Shown here piece by piece: positions 54,356-64,000 of a stretch of DNA of 64,000 bases. The notes beneath the pieces were generated by a model. That model ran no database searches. It worked only from the letters and a program-made list of their open reading frames with translations, and was not told the origin of the DNA. The DNA is from Lota lota (Eukaryota > Chordata > Actinopteri > Gadiformes > Lotidae), in contig JACYXH010000228.1 in the NCBI GenBank assembly GCA_026745465.1, positions 1,682,501-1,746,500 on the forward strand, read 5' to 3'. The translations under genes were made by a program, and so were the position numbers. Positions within the stretch are counted from its first letter, which is position 1; every line of letters starts with the position of its first letter.

Positions 54356-55630
54356 TCAACAATGAGGCCACAGAGTTCTCACATGGCTTAGTGCAACATA
54401 TGCTTGTCCTGCAGCAAATATTTTTTTCAATGAGACAACAGCATTATCAACTGTCAGACCTTGTACCTTGTGAACGGTGCATGCCCATGCTAATCTCAAA
54501 GGGAATTGACGTTTTACTCCACCGTTGTTTGACACTTGGTCTTCTTGCAGTTCAATGATTGTTGCATTTGGAGTGACGTTCTGTCGAGTCTTTGCTCTCT
54601 GATTACGGCCAACCTTTGGATCATCAAATACAACATGGATATCAGAAGGAAATGAGCCGTCTTTGGCTGAAGGGGTTATGTGGACAACAGTTCCAAAGGC
54701 GCCATTCACAAGACCATCTGAAACGTTTTTCTTAAGCATGACTCTTGCAGCTGCACCGATGCTCAGAGATTTTGCCAAACAAGAGTTAAACACTTTCTTA
54801 TGATGACCTGTTTTTCGTTCCATCCTGCCAGTTTTTGGGTTTCTTTCGAAATCTTGAGCCTCTATAGTTATGGCATCTGGGCATGTTGAATGCAGCATTT
54901 CCACATTGTATGTGTCCACTTGTCAATTGGTAGAAAATATGTGCATTGCGTTTGATTTCTCTCCAGTTTCACACTGTTTTATCAGTTGAACATCGCTGTC
55001 AATTAAGGCTTCGTTCTTTTTACGTATTCTGAAACGATTCAACATTTCAGCAAATGTTGCGTTTTTCTGCCTGACCACCTGTTAGTTCTGCGACCATAAA
55101 ATTGTTGTCCCACAAATTGACTCCTGTTCCATCTGCATATAACGGTGTGCCTTTCACGGGTGGTAACTGATAAAAATCCCCTACCGCAAGTATACTCACC
55201 TTCCCAAAGAGTGAATAGTCTCCGGTCTGTTTTATTTGCCTTAATCGACCATGAATGTATGCCATAAGCCGATGGTCAACCATGGATATTTCGTCGATGA
55301 TTAAGATTTTCGGATTACCTAGCTTTGCACGGAGAGAATTAATTTTGTCATCACCGAGAGGCACATAGGGGAATATCACATTTACACCAATGGAAAAAGT
55401 GTTATGTATGGTAGAAACACCAATATTATACGCAGCCACGCCAGTTGGAGCGGTTAAAAGAACTGTGACGTCATCTGGATTTACTGAGGTTTGAGACAGT
55501 AGTCTGCTTGATTCATATTGTATAGCCTTAAGCAAATGGGTTTTCCCTGTGCCTGCACCCCCAGTGATGAACACATTGAAGGCATCTGGTTTTTCAGAAC
55601 GTCTCGGTGGTGTAGGACCCCCTGCAATTT
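54356..55630 (-). pseudogene. Pif1-like Helitron helicase, disrupted
   Basis: SF1 helicase motifs in order: Walker A '[11 protein letters not shown]', Walker B '[11 protein letters not shown]', motif III '[13 protein letters not shown]', then 'AWACTVHKVQGLTVDNAVV' and motif VI-like 'YVALSHVRTL'. This is the Pif1 family form found in Helitrons, where it unwinds DNA in rolling-circle transposition. The frame is broken: a shift near 55.07 kb and a stop near 54.92 kb separate the two open parts (55574-55047 and 54919-54356). The exon-like start 'ttgcag' at about 55.62 kb hints at a splice acceptor. Confidence 0.8.
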
Positions 55631-55996
55631 ATAATTTTATATCGGAGAGTGTGATCGTGATCGTTTAATAAGAAGACAAATAATTAATAGAATCGGGTGT
55701 TAGAGGTGCCTTTAATGTAGAACTCTGTAAGACATACCTATTTACAACAATAACGACTTATAACACATACACACTAACTAAACTAACTGTCGAAATGCTT
55801 CAGGTTGAAGACAGGTATCAAGAAACATTCCGTGTTGTTCCTCAATCTTCAACCTGTTCCATTTCATCAAGATTGTTGACGTCAACCTCATCTGTTGCAT
55901 CATCCTGATCTGTTTCAGCATGACCATTGGTATTGTTGGTAATTGATTGATTATCCTCATCAGCTTCCTCTGTGTCATCGGTTTTGCTGAAATGGT

Positions 55997-57028
55997 TTAT
56001 CCAGTCTGTGCAGATTTCAGCATAGCATATTTGACCTTGCTCGCGTTACAAACAGATCGACGATAATCACTATCACTATGGTATTTCAAATTGGTATATA
56101 GTTTCTTTTTCATCCTAAACAAGTCATTAGTTTGATACTTTAACTTCGCTTTCTCCGATTTTGACATTTTGCGACTTGCAAACCTTTTTCTAAGTTGCAT
56201 TGAAGTTTTCTCTTCCTTTGTACACAAAGTTGCACAGTGCCTTACAAAATCTCTTCCCTTGACACATGTTACAACATCATAATGGTTACCATTTGCATTA
56301 TGTAAATATATCGCATGGCATGTCTGAGGGAAGGTCTGAAAATCTCCAACTATATGATAAGTCTGGAAAATATTCCATCGGCCACCACTGAATGTCATTA
56401 TGGTTGTTTGCAACAAGTCAGAGGCTGCAAATATCTCAAGTTGTGTGGCCCCCTTTCCTACATACTGAATTCCTGATGTGGTCAAATATTGTTGCATGGA
56501 CACATGACCATCTGGTAAATATTGCTCAAACGCTGAAGGGTTCTGACCCATATGGCGAAATATAGCACGCCGCACCTTTAAATGCTGGTTTTCATTACCA
56601 CAGATTGCAAAGGACAACGCTCTGAAGAAGCAGTTTCCATCACCCTTGATTTTTTGGGTCTCACAAGGATCACCCATGGGTGTGAACTCTTTACTTAGTT
56701 CAACAGTTTTGATACTTTGATTAGTGATCTTTAACTGAGAACACAATTTATCCTGATCTACAGATGTAAGTGGATCGAAGCACAATGTGGCTGTTACGAT
56801 GCCAGTAAGCATGACATCATCTGCTACTTCACAAATGTCAAGATCACATGACGTGTTCACTTTTGCCACATTTTGATTATGGAGAAGTGAAACTCCGTCA
56901 GTCCCCGCCTTTTTTGAATGAGGTGGCAAAACCTCGTCATCAGTCACAGTAGCATCAGGTTGAGGTGTGCGTTTGGCCCGCATCCTCTTCATGGCCTTCG
57001 ACCTCGCCATGGAACCTTTGCGTGGCAT
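55997..57028 (-). pseudogene. OTU-like cysteine protease domain of Helentron
   Basis: A 343-codon open frame. The OTU core is 'KIKGDGNCFFRALSFAICGN' at about residues 129-148, with the Asp-Gly-Asn-Cys catalytic box. The His end is 'HNANGNHYDVV' at about 244-254. A basic N-terminus ('MARSKAMKRMRAKRTPQPD') may be a nuclear signal. OTU proteases remove ubiquitin; their job in Helentrons is unknown. An acidic stretch continues in another frame downstream, so the larger polyprotein is broken here. Confidence 0.75.
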
Positions 57029-57082
57029 CTGGAAAAAAAAACAATGTTAACTTTGCACCTAGAACTATATTATAATGGTAAA

Positions 57083-57779
57083 ATTATTACCAATTTAAAA
57101 CTGGTAATGCAGAAACCTTGTTTAAGTCTTCAAACATATTGATCAAAACCAAGACCCATAAGCAAAATCCATAATTGTCCAAACAAATAACTGTCCCACA
57201 TAAAGCATTATAAAAAAATAATCTCTGTAATTACCATCCCAAGAATAGACCATCAAAAATCCATAAATTCACAAACCGTTAAAGATTATTTTATGTCAAA
57301 CATAAAAAAGGGAAATGATTACCAATTTAAAACTGTTGATGCAGAAACCTGGTTTAAGTCTTCAAACATATTGATCAAAACCAAGACCAATAAGCAAAAA
57401 AGAAAACCTGGTTTAAGTCTTCAAACATATTGATCAAAACCAAGACCAATAAGCAAAATCCATAATTGTCCAAAAAAAATAACTGTCCCACATAAAGCAT
57501 TATAAAAAATAATCTCTAATTACCATCCCAAGAATAGACCATCAAAAATCCATAAATTCACAAACCTTTCAAAGTTATTATATGTCAAACATAAAAAAGG
57601 GAAATTATTACCAATTTAAAACTGTTGATGCAGAAACCTTGTTTAAGTCTTCAAACATATTGATCAAAACCAAGACCAATAAGCAAAATCCATAATTGTC
57701 CAAAAAAAATAACTGTCCCACATAAAGCATTATAAAAAATAATCTCTGTAATTACCATCCCAAGAATAGACCATCAAAA
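57083..57779. repeat. Tandem array, 232-bp unit, about 2.75 copies
   Basis: Copies start at 57083, 57315 and 57604 with 'ttaccaatttaaaactg'. The second is 57 bp longer because the 'tttaagtcttcaaacatatt' segment is duplicated inside it. The third stops after about 175 bp. The array lies upstream of the OTU frame and may belong to the Helentron 5' region. Confidence 0.9.
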
Positions 57780-58250
57780 ATGATGAATGAGCAATACTAT
57801 AACACACAGCAATAATTATAGGTCTGATTGTAGTTTACCACTATTGATGCAGTAAGAACAGTGTTGAGAAACATAAATAGACTGTTAAATCCACTATGTC
57901 CAACAACTTGTACAGTGTCCATGGTGACTATGACAAAGCTATGTGAATGCCATTGGTTAAATGTATATACTCTCTGGGGAGCACCGTAGAAAAAGATCTC
58001 CCTTGTGCGAAATGAAAAGATCCATTTGATTCGCACCAACGGAAATCGCATTGTATGTGTACAGTCCATTTCAACTCAATGGTTCGTTATCATTGAGTTG
58101 GTTGAAATTACAACCTTTTACAACGTTCATTGTAAAAGGACCTGACAATAATAACATGAATAATGCAATAGCATAGGCATACTAAACACTAGTAAAAATC
58201 AACAAATATATTGACTTGCCCACCCACCACACGTGCACTCACCGTTGAAA
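57780..58250. other. AT-rich spacer between two tandem arrays
   Basis: No gene recognised. A 90-codon minus-strand frame (58069-57797) has no family signature. Confidence 0.5.
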
Positions 58251-58490
58251 GTTGTCCGCAATGATGTCGACGTAATCTTTTCCCAGTTATATCCAAACAA
58301 GTTAAGGTATGTTGTCCGCAATGATGTTGACGTCTTCTTTTCCCAGTTATATCCGAACAAGTTAAGGTGTGTTGTCCGCAATGATGTCGACGTCTTCTTT
58401 TCGCAGTTATATACGTACAAGTTAAGAAATGTTGTCCGCAATGATGTCGACGTCTTCTTTTCCCAGTTGTATACGAACAAGTTAAGGTAT
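58251..58490. repeat. Minisatellite, four 60-bp units
   Basis: Four exact-length copies starting at 58251, 58311, 58371 and 58431, each beginning 'gttgtccgcaatgatgt' and containing 'cgacgtcttcttttc'. Since 60 is a multiple of three, open frames run through on both strands with 20-residue repeats ('YLNLFGYNWEK' on the minus strand). Confidence 0.95.
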
Positions 58491-58528
58491 GTTAGCTCCA
58501 CCCACTGACCTCCATAGTACTACACACT

Positions 58529-60410
58529 TCTTCTTCTTCTTCTTCTTCTTCTTTTAGTTTTAACGGCAGCTGGCATCCAAGTCGTTGCATTACTGCCTCC
58601 TACAGACAATTACCCATTATCTATTTATTCATACCAAGACGTTAAACTACAATTTCCTAAATAGACCAGTGTCTTTCAAAAACGCAAATAAATATTTCCT
58701 TCCATTAACGATAGCTCCACTCTCAAGGACATCTGTAACCCTGAGTCCAACTAAACCTAATTTCCGTAATCCAGCAAACTTAACCCCTCTTTCTCGAATA
58801 TATTTCCTGCATGACATCAATACATGCTCCACTGTCTCCATTTCCTCACACAAACTACAATAGCCAGTCGGATGTTTTCCCAATATAAAAAGTGTACTAT
58901 TTAACCTACTGTGTCCAATTCTCAGTTTGCTGATAATTACTTGATCTTGTCGATTAAATCCACTGTAACTCACCCCTCCTTGGCCTACTTTAGCCTGAAT
59001 CATGTGCAATTTCCTCCCTTTATTTCCACCATCCCAATCCCAATACTGTTGCCACTGTTTGGAAATTTCTTCCCACACAATGCTTTTCCCCTCTGATTTT
59101 GATAGTTTAGTATTCAGTTCTACATTACCCTTCTTAACCGCCTCCTTTGCCAATTTATCCACTCGTTCATTACCTGGTATTCCTCCATGAGCAGGGACCC
59201 ACATGAACACCACATTCACACCCTGATCAACAAACCTTGAATTTATAAACAAAATTTCATACACAAGTTCTTGGTGATTTCTGGCTGTTCCTGATTTGAG
59301 ACTCGACAGCGCTGACACTGAGTCACTACAAATGAGTACATTGCGCACCATCACCTCTTCCACCCATCGTACAGCTAACAAAAGTCCAAGCATTTCAACT
59401 GCATACACACTTAAATAGTCGGAAGTTCTCTTACTGACTCCAGTCTGATAACTGGGAATCACCACTGCAGCCCCCGTTGCTCCTGTCAGTAAATCTTTCG
59501 AGCCATCAGTAAAAAGCTGTACATAACCACCATAATTTCTATCTCTACAGTCGTAATATTCTTGAACTATGTCTACGGTCTTATTCCTGCACTTGATATT
59601 CAGCAACTCCAGGTCTACACAAGCAATATTCAGCATCCAGGTTGGCATAACAGGCCACAGGACAGTTGAGCAAAACTCAATTCCTTGGACTTTCATCTGC
59701 TCTGCTATTTCCTCGCCTATCCATCCAAAACTTCCCTTTCGCTCTTTACCCCTCTCCCAGCAATTCTCCAATACCCTCTTTGTAGGATGCCATTCATCAT
59801 GACCTTTTAAATGTATCCAATAATTGGCCATAAGCTGTTTCCTACGGAGCCACAACGGCATTTCACCTGTCTCAACTTGCAGAGCACAAATTGGAGCAGT
59901 TTTCATCGACCCCAAGCAAATCCTCAGAGCACGGGCCTGAATAACATCCAGATCAGACAGTACAGATTTAGCTGCAGATCCACATACAATACTACCATAA
60001 TCCAACCTCGATCGTATTAAGACTTTATAGATATACTTCATTGACGTAAAATCAGCCCCCCACTCCAATCCTGCAAGACATCTCATAACATTGATCACCT
60101 TGTTACATTTACTAACCACCTGTCTAACATGCTCTTTCCACGTCAGTCTCATATCAAAATACACACCTAAAAAACGAAAAGTAAAAACTCTCTACCTATG
60201 TCCATCGGAATATTCACAAACACATCATTTATCATAATAGAAAAAACATGAACATATTCCCCCCAACTCCGATCTTATGTAACTTTATTAGCAGCCCCTC
60301 AATCCATAGCATATCATAGTCTTTCTCAACATCAAAAAACACTGCAACCACTGTCTCTTTATTTACTTGGGCTTTCCTTATTTCATCCTCTAAACACACC
60401 ACTGGATCCA
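58529..60410 (-). mobile_element. 5'-truncated LINE of the I/Nimb type with RNase H
   Basis: An 1882-bp insertion flanked by exact 13-bp direct repeats 'agtactacacact' (58516-58528 and 60411-60423), the target-site duplication. The minus strand is sense. It starts inside the reverse transcriptase ('FFDVEKDYDMLW', about 60.33 kb), continues through the RT thumb and RNase H, then a short 3' UTR and an (AAG)n tail of about nine units. The N-terminal endonuclease is absent because of 5' truncation. A frameshift lies near 60.2 kb. The exact duplication suggests a fairly young copy. The clade is judged by RNase H plus the C-terminal Cys box and is not certain. Confidence 0.85.
58647..60164 (-). pseudogene. 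LINE ORF2 fragment: RT C-terminus, RNase H, Cys box
   Basis: A 505-codon open frame. It begins in the RT thumb ('YFDMRLTWKEHV', 'LIRSRLDYGSIVCG'). RNase H follows at about residues 215-350 with all four expected acidic positions: 'LFTDGSKD', 'AVEML', 'ICSDSVSA' and 'PGNERVDKLAK'. The end carries 'CSLCEEMETVEHVLMSC', a CCHC-like box usual at this place. The true frame continues upstream ('TFRFLGV') into a stop, so the listed start is only where the frame opens. Confidence 0.88.
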
Positions 60411-60476
60411 AGTACTACACACTGTTGTTTCATACGCAGGTCGTTAATTCCGGGAGTCGCGAATAACGTTGGTGCT

Positions 60477-60578
60477 CCGTTTGCATACTTGTTTTCAAAA
60501 GGACGGCGCTGCCGTTTGCATACTTGTTTTCAAAAGGACGGCGCCGCCGTTTGCATACTTGTTTTTAAAACGATGCCA
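60477..60578. repeat. Three tandem 35-bp units
   Basis: Copies begin at 60477, 60512 and 60547 with 'ccgtttgcatacttgttttc'; the third is diverged at its right end. GC-rich edges, in a CpG-rich stretch just outside the LINE. Confidence 0.9.
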
Positions 60579-61175
60579 ACGCGGTGTGCTTAGTGTTTCT
60601 TTGTCCTGAATCCGGTGTATCGAAACTACACAATGGACGACATTGGCGTATCTAATGATGATTATCAACATCGCTTTTCAATGTTGCGAATGATGTGGGT
60701 TGTCCTTACTACGTGCGCCATGAATGTTTGGTATAGAGATCTAATGCAGCGAATATATATATAAAATTTGATGATTGCTTGAAAAACAACTACTGAAATG
60801 ACCATAAAAACCCAATGCTGACATGATTGCACAGTCGTCTATGATGTGCACCAGAAGGTGTTCACCACAATGTCACCATTGAACTCGGTCTACAATAGTG
60901 AAAAAGCAAATGCTTATTTACCTAAAGTAACATCATTGGATCATTATAGTATGTTACTGGCAACAACATCTACAGCTCATCATCTATACGTATGTTTTAG
61001 ATGTTTTATTACCCAGACTACAAAACATGCAACAAGTTGCTACTTATGCCTATTCCACAAAGTCCAAGTGCAACATGTGTAGAAAATTATCAGTCAGGTG
61101 AGTCATATACTGTATGCAAAGTAAAGATGAACACAAACTGTTCCCTAGAAATGTATGTTTTCTTTTTGGATTGCA
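60579..61175. other. Stretch with only short open frames
   Basis: A 44-codon frame starts at 60633 ('MDDIGVSNDDYQHRFSMLRM') in a reasonable start context and could be a first exon, but I recognise no family and no clear donor. Other frames here (60846-61082) look like chance. Confidence 0.4.
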
Positions 61176-62407
61176 TTCATGTTTTGGATCACTGTTACAC
61201 CACAGTCAGGGATGCTTATCACACGGTCCCCCGTGCTGCACTGGGACTATCTGACCACGCCATGGTCCACCTGATCCCCGCCTACAGGCAGAAACTTAAA
61301 CTCTGCAAACCTGTAGTGAGGACATCAAGGAAGTGGACCAGTGTAGCTGTGGAGGATCCCCAGACCTGCTTGGACTCTACTGACTGGGATGTGTTCAGGA
61401 CTGCTACCAACAGTCTAGATGAGTACACAGAGGCTGTGACGTCATACATCAGCTTCTGTGAGGACTGCTGTGTTCCATCGTGCACCAGGGTGAGTTTCAA
61501 CAATGACAAGCCCTGGTTCACAGCCAAACTCAGAAGGCTACGTTTGGATAAGGTTGAGGCGTTCAGGAGTGGGGACAAAGACAGACTTAATGAAGCAAAG
61601 TACAAGTTTAGCAAGGCGGTGAAAGAGGCTAAACAACGGTACTCTGAGAAACTCCAAAACCAGTTCTCAGCTAACGACTCTGCTTCTGTCTGGAGAGGGC
61701 TCAAACAGATCACCAGCTACAAGCCCAAAGTATCCCACTCCACCAACGACCGACGCCTAGCCAACGACCTTAACGAGTTCTACTGCCGCTTTGATAGACA
61801 AGGGGTCGGTCCTGTAACCATCCCCCTCAACACCTCCCAACAAAGGGTCTTCCCTGATACCATCCCCCGTGACGCCTCCCAACAGCCCCAGCTACAGTGC
61901 ATCACCTCCACCTCCCCCACCTTAAAGGTCCCCCCCTCCATCTCCCCACCCACCTCAGTGACGACTCTCTTCATCAATGAGGAAGACGTCAACAGACTGT
62001 TCAGGAGACAAAACCCCAGGAAAGCTTCTGGACCGGATGCTGTCTCCCCATCCAGCTTGAAGCACTGCGCTGACCAGCTGTCTCCAGTGTTCACAGACAT
62101 TTTTAACACCTCACTGGAGACATGCCACTTGCCAGCCTGCTTCAAGTCCTCAATAATCATTCCTGTTGCTAAGAAACCAACTCTCCACACCCCACCCCTG
62201 GCTCTACATGCCACTGTACTTAATCTGCTCTTGTAAATCTAAATTGTGTGTATATATTTATACATATATTTATACTTATTTTGTTTGTTCTGTTTAACCT
62301 GTAATAGAGAATGTGACGTGCACCTACATCACCAAGACAAATTCCTTGTATGTTTAAAAAACGTACTTGGCAATAAAGCTTTCTGATTCTGATTCTGATT
62401 CTGATTT
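61176..62407 (+). mobile_element. L2-clade LINE, 5' truncated and internally deleted
   Basis: The open frame reads 'LDHCYTTVRDAYHTVPRAAL', '[19 protein letters not shown]' and 'RKASGPDAVSPSSLKHCADQ'. These match the linker after the endonuclease and the first RT blocks of fish L2 elements. At about 62.19 kb the frame jumps to the 3' UTR, so most of the RT is missing. The 3' end is typical for L2: 'aattccttgtatg', 'ggcaataaagct' and a (TTCTGA)n tail at 62380-62407. The 5' boundary is approximate. Confidence 0.85.
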
Positions 62408-63092
62408 TACTACATTTTCTCTTTGATCAAATACGTATTAATACTAAAGCTAGCATCACAATACTCTAAAAAGTATTGTTGTGTACCTGGATAAATGCAG
62501 ACTATAGCTTTGGCTTTAGTGTTTAATAAGACTTGTCTATTTTTTTTATACGATTAACACAAAGACAAAAAAAACCACACGTTCCACATTGTTAACTACA
62601 ACAACATAAAAAAGCTGGAATTCAAAAACAAATACTAATATAATAAAAACCTTGTTTACAAATCAATGACACCTCTACTGTACATTGATTCTTTATCCAT
62701 GTGTAAATGTTGGCTTAAACACCCAAAGAAATGGCGTAAAGAGAATTAACTTTAACTGTGTAATGTCCATGACTGACCAGCAAGCTGTGGTAGAAAGTGC
62801 GGGCCGTGAGTACAGTGCCTAAACACCGCCTTTCTTTAAACGAGGGAGCTGAGCGAGTAGACGGAAGAAAAAGTAGTTCCCATGTTTAACAACGATTAAA
62901 ACAATATATTTAAACTAAACATATAGACATATGATATATTCAAATCACCACTCGGAGACGCTACCTAGTATTTATTTTTGTGGGGGAGAATCGATTCTTT
63001 AAAACGGGACCCTCAACATCGGTTAATCGTATCAATCCGCGCATTCCTATAAGAAACCGCATCCCTCTCTCGCACGGCACTCAGTCGTAAAG
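62408..63092. other. Gap between L2 and the RPA-like gene
   Basis: No gene. The last 150 bp should include the promoter and 5' UTR of the following gene; nothing specific was recognised. Confidence 0.4.
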
Positions 63093-64000
63093 ATGGCAAG
63101 CCCAGCGAAAGCACAGAGGTTGGAGACTGAACTGTCCGGATACATCCACGAAGTTAGTCCCATTAAGTGTTTGCCGAAGAACACTAAATACTTCACATAT
63201 ATCATACCGGGTACAGTTTTTTTTACTTGAAACATACAATTGCAACGCTTGACATCGTTAGATAGCAAGACAGCTACGATGTCATGGTGAACAGACAAAC
63301 CTCCGTGCTTGTGACGGACTTGCCTTTCCCGTGCAAAAAGCCTAATCACAGCCAAAGTATGACGCTACAACAAGCAGCTGCGCTCCAGCCCTTTCAAAGT
63401 GTAAGTTCGCCATGCATCGAGTTTCTGCCTACTATTGTGTAATTTCCAACCATAGCCATATGCATTTAAGGTGGACTAACATTTGTGTCAAACCACTGGC
63501 ACAGACAAGTACATACTTCACGTTATCTTAAACATTTATTACATTCCACACTTGAGTAAGCTCACACAAGTCAACATTGATACCCTGGTTTAGTGTCCAC
63601 ATATTCATTGTATCAACATAATTATTAAAGAGTTATGTGTTGGGTTGATTATTGGTTTCTGTAGCCACTATTCTTTTGACAAACAACTATCCAAATACTG
63701 TCTTAACTACCTTATCCCTATTAAACAATCCTATGATTAACAATATTTGATAGAGAAATTTCCCCCACAAACTACAAATGCTATAGTGTCCTTTTGCAAG
63801 GTACCAAACTGCATGCTTTGGGTACTAACACCTCATTCACATTGTGCCATTCTTCTTGCAGGTTGGTGAGATAGATGTGAAGGTGCTAAGCATCGGCAAC
63901 TGCACAGATATGGTGCAGATCTACGGCACTGAAATGGAGGTGCAGCACTGCCATGTTGCTGACCAAACAGCTCAAATAAAGGTGGTATTATATGACCGCC
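63093..64000 (+). CDS. OB-fold / RPA-like protein, first three exons (partial, runs off the window)
   Basis: Proposed exons: 63093-63210 ('MASPAKAQRLETELSGYIHE' to 'FTYIIP'), 63270-63400 ('SYDVMVNRQTSVLVTDLPFP' to 'LQPFQS') and 63862 to the window end ('VGEIDVKVLSIGNCTDMVQI' to 'AQIKVVLYD'). The phases agree across both introns. Donors are gtacag and gtaagt; acceptors are a weak gcaag and a good ttgcag. The third exon has the 'VADQTAQIKVVLYD' strand pattern of RPA/SOSS-type single-strand DNA-binding OB folds. Similar uncharacterised proteins are common in fish genomes, and some may derive from mobile elements, since RPA-like genes ride in Helitrons. The exon 2 acceptor is the weakest point. 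Function unknown. Confidence 0.55.

Larger units (their letters stand above)
53396..57028 (-). mobile_element. Decayed Helentron-type Helitron
   Basis: Read on the minus strand, the order is OTU-like protease (57028-55997), acidic linker (about 55980-55830), Pif1/Helitron-type helicase (about 55630-54360), then a short piece like the start of an endonuclease domain (about 54300-54170). This order and the OTU and endonuclease domains are known for Helentrons, the endonuclease-bearing Helitron group of fish. No Rep (HUH) domain was found between OTU and helicase. The 53.4-54.0 kb part is noncoding; a small hairpin 'gcacgaagtgc' near 53.40 kb could mark the 3' end. Several frame breaks show it is inactive. 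Ends are approximate. Confidence 0.65.

Noticed and set aside
57797-58069. 90-codon minus-strand frame between the tandem arrays
   Set aside because: No recognisable domain and AT-rich composition typical of chance frames.

Overview
The window is nuclear DNA from a ray-finned fish, read here as a teleost. Evidence: vertebrate genes with canonical GT-AG introns, proteins of fish type (a short-N-terminus Usp22 and Med9), fish-type SINE, hAT, L2, Nimb/I-like and Helentron repeats, and very many long CA/GT microsatellites. The microsatellite density would fit a cod-like (gadiform) fish, but that is only a guess.

Layout. 1-10.6 kb: no gene found; microsatellites, SINE pieces, a nested MITE and one stretch that looks like conserved noncoding DNA. 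10.7-11.8 kb (+): sstr2, a single-exon somatostatin receptor. 11.8-16.5 kb: no gene. 17.9-47.2 kb (-): usp22, the SAGA-module ubiquitin protease. All 13 coding exons could be placed with matching splice phases, giving 510 codons. 47.2-51.95 kb: divergent intergenic region. 51.95-52.45 kb (+): med9, a two-exon Mediator subunit. 53.4-62.4 kb: a block of mobile elements holding a decayed Helentron (OTU protease, Pif1-like helicase, start of an endonuclease), three tandem-repeat arrays, a 5'-truncated I/Nimb-like LINE with an exact 13-bp target-site duplication, and an internally deleted L2 LINE. 63.1-64.0 kb (+): the first three exons of an OB-fold/RPA-like gene that runs off the window.

How the genes relate. 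usp22 and med9 both act in RNA polymerase II transcription (SAGA deubiquitination and Mediator) and are transcribed away from each other from promoters about 4.7 kb apart; I recall both lying in human 17p11.2, so this may be an old linkage. sstr2 is a membrane GPCR with no functional link to them.

The most interesting signal is in usp22. Intron 7 carries a (GU)67 tract 11 nt from its 5' splice site and a complementary (CA)45 tract near its 3' splice site. Exon 2 is also flanked by complementary repeats, and two acceptors have a pure C-run exactly 8 nt from the exon. Together these suggest splicing helped by repeat-made RNA structure.
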